Of a DNA stretch of 31,760 nt, positions 24,951-31,308 are shown piece by piece. The notes beneath the pieces are model-generated. The model saw nothing but the letters and a program-made list of their open reading frames with translations, was not told the DNA's origin and searched no databases. Each line of letters opens with the position of its first letter. Within the stretch, counting starts at the first letter, position 1. A program made the position numbers and the translations under genes. The stretch is taken from NCBI GenBank assembly GCA_964645915.1, contig CAZYDH010000020.1:1-31760 (forward strand), given 5' to 3'. This stretch comes from JACNKV01 sp964645915 (lineage in GTDB: Bacteria; Fidelibacterota; Marinisomatia; Marinisomatales; JACNKV01).

Positions 24951-26387
24951 TTACACGATCCTAAAATGGTCTACCATAACACATCGTCTTTCTCGGGAAA
25001 AACTACGCGGAGTTGTAATTCCCTCTCCGGTTGGACTGGCAATTGAAAAGGAGCAATAGCCTTCTCCCCCATATCCTAATCCTGATAGGGCAGGTCCGTT
25101 TTTAACAAAAATCGATGTGTTCATCGTTCGAGCCATCTTACTTAAATGATCAATATTTTTTGAATGCATGATCGCTGAATGACCAAATCCATGCTCTGCT
25201 TTCTTTGCAAGTGCTATACCGGATTCAACATCTGAGACTCTAACAATGGGCAGGATCGGCATCATTTGTTCAGACCATACAAGTGGATGATCCTTATTAA
25301 CTTCTGCAAAAGCCAAACGAATATCCTTTGAAATATCCAGCCCAATCTTTGATAAGATCTCACTAACGTTTTTACCGATCAATGATTTGTTCATTACAGC
25401 AGGTTTACCCGGACCGTTCTCTTTTTCAAAGATCACTTTCCCAAGCTCAAACATTTGCTGTGCATTCAACTTATATGCACCGTTATCGGTCATTGATTGG
25501 ATGAACTGATCAGTAACAGAATCAACAACAAACACTTCTTTTTCATCTACACAGATAATATTGTTATCCATTGAAGCGCCTTTAATAATTGACTTTGCTG
25601 CAATATCAAGATCAGCGGTTTCATCTACAACCACAGGAGGATTCCCCGGTCCCGCACAGATTGCGCGTTTTCCACTTTGCATCGCTTCTCGCACAACACC
25701 GGCACCACCTGTTACGACCAACAATCTTACTCCCGGATGTTTCATCAACTCCTGAGCACTCTCAATTGTGGGTTGTTGAACGGTGGTCACTAAGTTTGCA
25801 GGTCCGCCGGCTTTAATGATCGCCTTATTTAATAAAACGATATTATAGGTACTGACTTCTTTCGCATTCGGATGCACGTTAAACACAACCGCATTTCCCG
25901 CCGAGATCATTCCAATCGTATTACATATGATCGACGATGTAGGATTAGTAACCGGAGTGATCGCCCCAATAACTCCATACGGAGCTAATTCGAGAAGAGT
26001 CAATCCACGATCACCGGTAAAAACAACCGGTTCTAATATTTCAGTTCCGGGTGTTTTTTCAACAACCAAACGATTTTTCTCTATTTTATCTTCCAGTCGC
26101 CCTAATTTGGTTTCAGCAAAGGCTCGACGCGCTAAATCCTCAGCATGCTTTAGCATACTTTTCTGAATTTCAGAAATGATCTCCTTCCGTTTGGAAAGAT
26201 CCATTTCCATGAGTTCATCAAAGGCTTTTGATGCAGCTTTTACCGCAGAATCAATATTTGGAAAAATCCCTGTTTCATTCTCTTCTAGTTTAGAAGTAAG
26301 CTTCTTTTTAGAAGGGGATGGATTTTCCATCATTTGAATTATCTGCGTAGCTACATCATTGATCTGTTGTTCAGTCAGTTGTGACAA
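24951..26387 (-). CDS. CoA-acylating aldehyde dehydrogenase, BMC-targeted (PduP/EutE type)
   Basis: The 478-residue enzyme oxidises an aldehyde, here presumably acetaldehyde, with NAD+ and CoA to acetyl-CoA. Residues 1-20 (MSQLTEQQINDVATQIIQMM) form an amphipathic helix followed by a proline-serine-lysine linker, the standard N-terminal encapsulation peptide layout of PduP. Catalytic Cys279 sits in NNIICVDEKEVFVV; GVIGAITPVTNPTSS (139-153) and GPGNPPVVVDETAD are typical. The C terminus SRERRCVMVDHFRIV is characteristic of EutE/PduP. The start codon is TTG (26387-26385), with AAAGGGTGAG just upstream. It lies between shell genes, behind a long hairpin at 26419-26496. It is the signature enzyme that processes the aldehyde made by DeoC inside the shell. 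Confidence 0.95.
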   Translation of the reverse strand: MSQLTEQQINDVATQIIQMMENPSPSKKKLTSKLEENETGIFPNIDSAVKAASKAFDELMEMDLSKRKEIISEIQKSMLKHAEDLARRAFAETKLGRLEDKIEKNRLVVEKTPGTEILEPVVFTGDRGLTLLELAPYGVIGAITPVTNPTSSIICNTIGMISAGNAVVFNVHPNAKEVSTYNIVLLNKAIIKAGGPANLVTTVQQPTIESAQELMKHPGVRLLVVTGGAGVVREAMQSGKRAICAGPGNPPVVVDETADLDIAAKSIIKGASMDNNIICVDEKEVFVVDSVTDQFIQSMTDNGAYKLNAQQMFELGKVIFEKENGPGKPAVMNKSLIGKNVSEILSKIGLDISKDIRLAFAEVNKDHPLVWSEQMMPILPIVRVSDVESGIALAKKAEHGFGHSAIMHSKNIDHLSKMARTMNTSIFVKNGPALSGLGYGGEGYCSFSIASPTGEGITTPRSFSRERRCVMVDHFRIV

Positions 26388-26418
26388 AACTCACCCTTTC
26401 TGTGTAGTATTTAATTTT

Positions 26419-26496
26419 AAAGGAGTAAATAATTAGCGGATAATGAATATGTATTTCTAACATTATTCAAAGACCTTACTAATCATTTACTCCTTT
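26419..26496 (-). promoter_or_regulatory. Long intercistronic hairpin between BMC-P1 and aldehyde dehydrogenase genes
   Basis: The minus-strand RNA has AAAGGAGUAAAUGAUUAG (26496-26479), which includes the last codons and TAG stop of the BMC-P gene, and CUAAUUAUUUACUCCUUU (26436-26419). They pair over 18 base pairs; the single mismatch seen in the DNA is a G-U pair in this transcript, whereas plus-strand RNA would have A-C. The 42-base loop can form a small inner stem (AUAAUG/CAUUAU). The stem is followed by AAAAUUAAAU and not by a U-run, so it is not a standard intrinsic terminator. A transcript processing, stabilising or attenuation element is more likely. Confidence 0.7.
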
Positions 26497-26778
26497 TTTG
26501 TACATGAAGTCGCTACCGGTTTCCCAGTTATCCACGATTGCCATAACAACAGCATCACAAGGACGTTTATCTGTCATCACGGTTTGACGTGCCGAGCTTC
26601 CCGTAGCGTAAAGAACCATTTCATCTACTCCTGCGCCCACTGCATCGGCGGCAACCACAAATCCAGTGTCAGGTTTGCCATCCAAATCCACATTTTGCAG
26701 GACCAAGAATTTCAGTCCTTCCATGCTTTGTTCTTTTCGTGTAGAAACAACCGTTCCTACTACTTTTGCTAATTTCAT
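26479..26778 (-). CDS. BMC-P pentameric shell vertex protein 1 (EutN/CcmL family)
   Basis: A 99-residue EutN/CcmL-fold protein: MKLAKVVGTVVSTRKEQSMEGLKFLVLQNVD, VVAADAVGAGVDEMVLYATGSSAR and CDAVVMAIVDNWE. It forms pentamers for shell vertices. It follows the hexamer gene by 12 bases and, unlike its neighbours, has no recognisable Shine-Dalgarno (the leader is ATCGATTGTAAAA), which would fit the low copy number of pentamers if translation depends on coupling. Its stop codon lies inside an 18-base-pair hairpin arm. Confidence 0.94.
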   Translation of the reverse strand: MKLAKVVGTVVSTRKEQSMEGLKFLVLQNVDLDGKPDTGFVVAADAVGAGVDEMVLYATGSSARQTVMTDKRPCDAVVMAIVDNWETGSDFMYKKGVND

Positions 26779-26790
26779 TTTTACAATCGA

Positions 26791-27102
26791 TTATGATTGT
26801 TTGTCTAATTCAGCTTTGCCTTCTTTTTCACGTCCCAAGGGGATCACTGCATCTACATTTACATGCGGACGAGCAATAATGTGAACAGCAACAATTTCGC
26901 CAACTCGTGCAGCGCCTGCTTTACCTGCTTCACAAGCCGCTTTTACAGCAGCAACATCTCCACGAATATTAACGCTGACGTATCCGCCACCAGTTTTTTC
27001 GTAAGATACCAGTTCTACTTTTGCAGCTTTAACCATTGCATCTGCAGCTTCAACTGCAGCCGGGAAACTCCGTGTTTCCAACATTCCAAGTGCTTCAGCC
27101 AT
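26791..27102 (-). CDS. BMC-H hexameric shell protein (PduA/EutM type)
   Basis: A 103-residue single BMC-domain protein: MAEALGMLETRSFPAAVEAADAMVKAAKVEL, the pore segment YEKTGGGYVSV, IRGDVAAVKAACEAG and IIARPHVNVDAVIP. Six copies form the main facet tile. The pore loop appears to be TGGG, small and uncharged, instead of the IGSGL-like loop of PduA; substrate passage is therefore not directly predictable. The strong AAAAGGAAAAGAAA leader is in line with its being the most abundant shell protein. It is the only hexamer gene in the operon. Confidence 0.96.
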   Translation of the reverse strand: MAEALGMLETRSFPAAVEAADAMVKAAKVELVSYEKTGGGYVSVNIRGDVAAVKAACEAGKAGAARVGEIVAVHIIARPHVNVDAVIPLGREKEGKAELDKQS

Positions 27103-27128
27103 TTTCTTTTCCTTTTGTTATTATGGGT

Positions 27129-27752
27129 TTATTTGTGACTTTCTTTTCCGGTCACATCTTCAATCGCATTGACAGCTGCCTGCCAAGCAATATCTATATC
27201 TCTTTCTTCTCCACCTAAGTAGATCCTACCAAAACTTCCAAAGGATCGTACTTCTAAAATATTTATTTCCGCTGCTTTTTCAGCTTCATTTGCAGCCAAT
27301 GCAGCGTAAGCGGCCGGTTGAACTTCCATCACAAACAAGGTTTCGCCCGGAACGATCATATTTCCATGGCGCATCCGATTGATCAACTGAGTTTGATGAT
27401 CGTCTACTTTACGAATTACTTGTTTAGAATATATTTTGGGTTTCCAACGATCCGTTTCTTTCAAATCTAACGCATCCAGAATCGCCTGTCCGGCTTGGCG
27501 AACATCCGCTTGAGACGTAGAATGGATCTCCAACATACCATAGAGCCGTTCAACAATCTGCATCCCCGGAGTTACATGGGTAGATTTCAAAGCAATATCT
27601 GTGATTCGGTTTATTTCAATCCCGGGTGAAATTTCTACATACAGTGACGCCATTCCGGCAATGGGTAAAAATCCTTTAGCTACCGTTCCCAGAAAAGCAG
27701 CGTACTGTGGTTGAAGTTTATCTAAAAATACATAGGCTCGTAGGTCGACCAT
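27129..27752 (-). CDS. BMC-T tandem-domain shell protein, double-stacking (CsoS1D-like) type
   Basis: The 207-residue protein consists of two BMC domains in the circularly permuted arrangement of CsoS1D-like trimers: an N-terminal half (YVFLDKLQPQYAAFLGTVAKGFLPIAGMASLYVEISPG, ALKSTHVTPGMQIVERLYGMLEIHS) and a C-terminal half (QLINRMRHGNMIVPGETLFVMEVQPAAYAALAANEAEKAAEINILEVRSFGSFGRIYLGG). Such trimers can stack face to face and have a gated large pore suited to bulky substrates such as sugar phosphates, CoA or NAD. The style is that of the T2/T3 proteins of Haliangium- and planctomycete-type shells. GGAG lies at good spacing before the ATG. Confidence 0.88.
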   Translation of the reverse strand: MVDLRAYVFLDKLQPQYAAFLGTVAKGFLPIAGMASLYVEISPGIEINRITDIALKSTHVTPGMQIVERLYGMLEIHSTSQADVRQAGQAILDALDLKETDRWKPKIYSKQVIRKVDDHQTQLINRMRHGNMIVPGETLFVMEVQPAAYAALAANEAEKAAEINILEVRSFGSFGRIYLGGEERDIDIAWQAAVNAIEDVTGKESHK

Positions 27753-27809
27753 TTTATTTCTCCATTTTAATCATTAATTCTAAAGTTTTGTAATTCATTC
27801 CAAATCTTA

Positions 27810-29207
27810 TTAGTTGGAAATCGTAACCGATTTGGCTTCTTGAATAATTTTTATTCCGGCACTCGCACCAATTCTGGTTGCTCCGGCAGCGACCATTTCT
27901 TTCATATCATCTAATGACTTGATTCCGCCTGCAGCTTTTATTCCCATTCCCACTTGACCGGCAATTTGGTTCATAAGTGTGACATCTTCAACCGTTGCAC
28001 CATAAGGTCCAAATCCTGTCGATGTTTTTACATAATGTGCTCTTGCTTTTTTGGATAATTGAATCGCTCTGACTTTCTCATCATCCGTTAAATAAGCTGT
28101 TTCAATAATGACTTTACAAATTGCACCACCATCAACACAGGCTTCACGGACACTTCGAATATCTTTGTAAACCAAATCATCATTTCCGCTTTTTAATGCA
28201 CCTATGTTGATAACCATATCAATCTCTTTCGCACCATCCCGAATCGCTTGACGGGTTTCCATCGCTTTGATTTCAGAGCGATGAGCGCCTGAAGGAAAAC
28301 CAACTACCGTACATACTTTTACATTCGTTCCTTCTAACTCATCCGCTGCAAGTCGCACATAACTTGGACTAATACATACGGCTGCAAAATTGTATTCTTT
28401 TGCTTCTGCACAAATACGTTTTACATCTTCTTCAGCGGCGTCCGGTTTTAATAATGTGTGATCGATACATTTGGCGATATCACTCGGAACGCCTTCACAC
28501 ACCGACCCATCATGATATCCAATCCTTGAAACTCCAAAGTCCATAAAATGGCGAAGAGTCTCAGGGTTTCTATCCAGATGAAGACCACAACGACATACCA
28601 TTTCAGAATGGTCATCGGAATCTGTATGAGTGTGCTCTTCCCCTTGATTCATTTCCATTAGTTCTTTCACTTTTCCGGCAATCTTTGACAGATCTTCGGT
28701 AGAAATATCCATTGAATTATTCTCCTTTGTATTCAAAACTGATTGAGGTTCAGAAGGAGGATTTTGTTCTGATCCTTCAATCATACTTACTCTACGTAAA
28801 TGTCGTTCAGCGGTGCATTCATGAGATAAAAACGTATCCACAATTTGAGTGGCCAAGGGTGATCCGATTAAACCGGCTCCCAAAGTAAGGACGTTCGCAT
28901 TATTATGAACTCGTGCATTTTTTGCACTGGAGACATCATAACATAATGCAGCTCTTACCCCCGGAATTTTATTAGCAACCATTGATGAGCCAATCCCTGC
29001 ACCGTCAACCATAATTCCAACCTCTGCCTGACCGTTTACAACTTCATCTGCGACGGCTTTGGCAAAAACCGGATAATCCACCGACTCTTTATTATCCGTT
29101 CCCAGATCAACCACATTATATCCCTTGCCGATCAAATGACCTTTTAAACCGGTCTTCAATTCATAACCACCATGATCAGATCCTATAGCAATTGTTTTTA
29201 TATTCAT
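27810..29207 (-). CDS. rpiB-deoC: RpiB-DeoC fusion: sugar-phosphate isomerase domain plus deoxyribose-phosphate aldolase
   Basis: A 465-residue bifunctional protein. Residues 1-144 are RpiB/LacA-like: SDHGG (10-14), GAGIGSSMVANK (69-80), RVHNNANV (99-106 with His101) and RHLRRV (135-140). The E. coli RpiB catalytic Cys66 position is Asp68 here (IMVDGAGIG). Residues about 145-165 are a Pro/Ser/Asn linker. Residues 166-183 (MDISTEDLSKIAGKVKEL) look like an encapsulation peptide. Residues 191-210 hold a His/Asp/Cys-rich stretch (HTHTDSDDH and CRCGLH). The DeoC barrel covers about 240-462 (KCIDHTLLKPDA; Asp330 in EIDMVIN; Schiff-base Lys365 in CKVIIETAYL; Lys424 in GIKAAGGI). DeoC splits 2-deoxyribose-5-phosphate into glyceraldehyde-3-phosphate and acetaldehyde, feeding the BMC dehydrogenase. 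The ATG follows the regulator stop by one base, with no own Shine-Dalgarno, so translation is coupled. An internal start with a strong Shine-Dalgarno lies at codon 166. Confidence 0.93.
   Translation of the reverse strand: MNIKTIAIGSDHGGYELKTGLKGHLIGKGYNVVDLGTDNKESVDYPVFAKAVADEVVNGQAEVGIMVDGAGIGSSMVANKIPGVRAALCYDVSSAKNARVHNNANVLTLGAGLIGSPLATQIVDTFLSHECTAERHLRRVSMIEGSEQNPPSEPQSVLNTKENNSMDISTEDLSKIAGKVKELMEMNQGEEHTHTDSDDHSEMVCRCGLHLDRNPETLRHFMDFGVSRIGYHDGSVCEGVPSDIAKCIDHTLLKPDAAEEDVKRICAEAKEYNFAAVCISPSYVRLAADELEGTNVKVCTVVGFPSGAHRSEIKAMETRQAIRDGAKEIDMVINIGALKSGNDDLVYKDIRSVREACVDGGAICKVIIETAYLTDDEKVRAIQLSKKARAHYVKTSTGFGPYGATVEDVTLMNQIAGQVGMGIKAAGGIKSLDDMKEMVAAGATRIGASAGIKIIQEAKSVTISN
28710..28728 (-). 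promoter_or_regulatory. Internal ribosome binding site and ATG for a free DeoC form
   Basis: Inside the fusion gene the minus-strand sequence AAAGGAGAATAATTCAATG gives a perfect Shine-Dalgarno (AAAGGAG, 28728-28722) nine bases before an in-frame ATG (28712-28710). Initiation there would make a 300-residue DeoC (27810-28712) beginning exactly with the amphipathic encapsulation-peptide-like helix. An upstream CTCCTT (28759-28754 on this strand) could pair with the Shine-Dalgarno and mask it. It may be either a functional start or a relic of a once separate gene. Confidence 0.6.
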
Positions 29208-29208
29208 A

Positions 29209-30162
29209 TTATTTATTATCGCTGTTTAATAATTGGTTGGCTACCCATTCATCGGTGATTAAACAATTAAACCATTTTCCTTTTAATCCGGCTTTGATAG
29301 CATTTAATTTTTCTTCTCCACCGGCAACAGCTATTGAGTAATCCTTTTTCTTTAAATCGTTCAATTCTATTCCGATTGTTCGAGCGTCTAATTCTTTTGA
29401 ACAGATTTGTCCATTTCTGTTGATAATTCTTGAACAAATATCTCCAACAGCTCCTTTTTCTAAAAGGTCTTCTACTTCTTTATGATCAAAATAATCAGCC
29501 TTAACAAGAACAGATTCATGATTAAATGATCCAATGGTAAAAAGGGTTATTTGAGCTTTTTTTCCTAGTTGAAGGGTTCGGTTAATATTTCGATCTGATA
29601 TGATTGCATTCTTTAATTCGGATCGATCAACAACTGCGGGTAAAGGTAATAAATAAGGAATAGCATTTAATTTTTCGCCCACAGATTTAGAAATTTCACT
29701 GGCATTTGTATCATATTCTGCTCTGGATATTCCACCATTCAACTGTACAACGATCCCATTATTGATCGGATGTTTTTGTAATTGTCCGGCGACTTCTTGC
29801 ATAGTTGATCCCCAGGATATTCCAAGGATCATGTTTTCGTAACTGATTTGATCTAAGAAGACTACTGCCGCTTTTCCTAAACGGGATTTAGTAATGGTCG
29901 TGTTCTTGTGGGTTGGGACTACCAATACTTTTTTTAAATTATATTTTTCTGAAAGGAGTTTTTCTAACTTTGATCCTGAGTCGGTTGGGTCAACGATTTT
30001 AATCTGAACAATACCGGCGTTTTGAGCATTTTGCAGCAATCTGGATACACCGGGTCTGGAAATCCCAAGTTTATTGGCAATTTCTTGTTGAGTTAAACGA
30101 TGCTCATAATATAATCGAGCAGATTCAACCATCAGGGCTATAGTGTCATTATCCTTTTTCAT
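29209..30162 (-). CDS. SorC/DeoR-family sugar-phosphate-responsive transcriptional regulator
   Basis: The 317-residue protein has an N-terminal helix-turn-helix (about 22-56, LTQQEIANKLGISRPGVSRLLQNA) and a SorC-type effector domain from about 60 to the end: GISWGSTMQEVA (about 123-134), VVQLNGGISR, DICSRIINRNG, and the closing AVAGGEEKLNAIKAGLKGKWFNCLITDEWVANQLL. This resembles the deoxyribonucleoside regulator DeoR of Bacillus subtilis, a SorC-family protein whose inducer is deoxyribose-5-phosphate, which would match the DeoC substrate here. It heads the BMC operon, so it probably controls itself and the operon. There is no Shine-Dalgarno; the operator-like palindrome is five bases before the ATG. 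Confidence 0.93.
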   Translation of the reverse strand: MKKDNDTIALMVESARLYYEHRLTQQEIANKLGISRPGVSRLLQNAQNAGIVQIKIVDPTDSGSKLEKLLSEKYNLKKVLVVPTHKNTTITKSRLGKAAVVFLDQISYENMILGISWGSTMQEVAGQLQKHPINNGIVVQLNGGISRAEYDTNASEISKSVGEKLNAIPYLLPLPAVVDRSELKNAIISDRNINRTLQLGKKAQITLFTIGSFNHESVLVKADYFDHKEVEDLLEKGAVGDICSRIINRNGQICSKELDARTIGIELNDLKKKDYSIAVAGGEEKLNAIKAGLKGKWFNCLITDEWVANQLLNSDNK

Positions 30163-30166
30163 TGTG

Positions 30167-30201
30167 TGAACATTTGTTCATTAGCTATTATCATCTGTTC
30201 A
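30167..30201 (-). promoter_or_regulatory. DeoR/SorC-like operator: palindrome plus spaced half site
   Basis: On the plus strand TGAACATTTGTTCA (30167-30180) is a perfect 6+2+6 palindrome, and a further copy of its second half, TGTTCA, lies at 30196-30201, exactly 21 bases (two helical turns) away. The known B. subtilis DeoR operator has the same type of layout, a palindrome plus a direct repeat of one half. The palindrome lies downstream of the predicted start of transcription and five bases before the regulator ATG; the half site overlaps the likely start point. This fits autogenous repression of the BMC operon. Confidence 0.65.
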
Positions 30202-30231
30202 AGTTTAAACGCAACTATCTAATTATGTCAA
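30202..30231 (-). promoter_or_regulatory. Sigma-70-type promoter of the BMC operon
   Basis: On the minus strand a perfect TTGACA (30231-30226) is followed after 18 bases by TAAACT (30207-30202), a four-of-six match to TATAAT. Transcription would start near 30195, just inside the operator. A better -10 match, GATAAT, lies slightly downstream but has only a weak -35 partner (TTGCGT). No other good promoter was seen in front of the operon. Confidence 0.55.
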
Positions 30232-30582
30232 GGATTTTTTAAAAATATTTTTATACCTGTTTATTTGTCTTCAAACCACAGCAAGTAGCGGGTGATAATG
30301 GTTTTGTTTGTATAACCGTTGATCATCCTCGTAGTGACAAACCCTCTTCTTAAATACGCTTGTATATCTCAGGGTGTAAATACTAACTTTATTTTACAGT
30401 TATGATTAAAATATATCAAATTTCAGTTTGTAGAATGGAGAACTGCTCTGCAAATATATTTCGCTCAGAAGATGATCTATTTAGAAGAAAACAATGAAAA
30501 ATGTTTATACAACTATATGAGGACGATAATCAATTAAGGCTAAGTCGTATATACATAGACGGAGCTTCTTAACATTAAAGCT

Positions 30583-31308
30583 ATGAATACGAATACACTT
30601 ACAGATGACCAGTTGCTGGTTTATGATACAGTCTTTATGAATTCCAGACGCTGGCAGGTTATACAAAATTGCATTGATGAAGATTTTCCATCTGGTGAAT
30701 TTACTTTTTTAGATGTTGGAGGAGGCAATGGAATATTTGCTGATCGGATTTTGGAGACATATCCAAAATCTCAGTGTACTGTCGTTGATAATTCTGAATT
30801 GTTAATTAATAAAAATATTCAAAACAACCGTAAAATACTTTTACTAGCCGATATTACCGAAGCAACAACAAAATATTCCGTTAAATATGATATAATTTTT
30901 TGTAATTGGATATTGCACCATCTAATTCATAATAAATCTTATATAAAATCAAAAAGAAATATTAATGCATCAATTTTAAGGTTAAAAAAATTATTAGCAC
31001 CGGGTGGAAAAATTTCGATTTATGAAAACATGTACAACGGTTTACTCATTGATAGTTTACCTGGTATAATAATATTTCATTTAACGTCAATAAAATTTGC
31101 TTCAAAAATAATTAAAAGGTTGGGTGCAAATACCGCGGGAGTTGGAGTTTGTTTTTTATCTTACAATCAATGGTGTAGCCTTTTTAAGGATTGTAAACTA
31201 AGAGTTAATAAAATTTCAAAAGATTCGAAATGGATATTTGGTTTAAACTGGAAAATATTTTTACATATGGGTAAGACTTATTGTGCTCACTTTTGGCTAG
31301 ATAAATAA
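30583..31308 (+). CDS. Class I SAM-dependent methyltransferase
   Basis: A 241-residue protein with motif I LDVGGGNG (43-50), the acidic motif II residue in TVVDNSELL (Asp69), FCNWILHHL (motif IV region) and LAPGGKISIYEN (motif VI region), all typical of small-molecule or lipid/quinone methyltransferases of the Methyltransf_11/25 type. The substrate cannot be named. A hydrophobic stretch follows (GLLIDSLPGIIIFHLTSI). The gene is markedly more AT-rich and lysine/asparagine-rich than the rest of the window and stands alone on the plus strand, suggesting separate acquisition. No clear Shine-Dalgarno precedes ATG 30583. Confidence 0.82.
   Translation: MNTNTLTDDQLLVYDTVFMNSRRWQVIQNCIDEDFPSGEFTFLDVGGGNGIFADRILETYPKSQCTVVDNSELLINKNIQNNRKILLLADITEATTKYSVKYDIIFCNWILHHLIHNKSYIKSKRNINASILRLKKLLAPGGKISIYENMYNGLLIDSLPGIIIFHLTSIKFASKIIKRLGANTAGVGVCFLSYNQWCSLFKDCKLRVNKISKDSKWIFGLNWKIFLHMGKTYCAHFWLDK

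Larger units (their letters stand above)
30163..30582. other. Intergenic region between BMC operon and methyltransferase gene
   Basis: These 420 bases hold the BMC operon promoter and operator (30167-30231) and otherwise AT-rich sequence. Between 30240 and 30580 I see only very short frames, such as 23 codons at 30501-30572, with no features that would support a gene, and no terminator, RNA gene or repeat worth naming. Confidence 0.5.
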
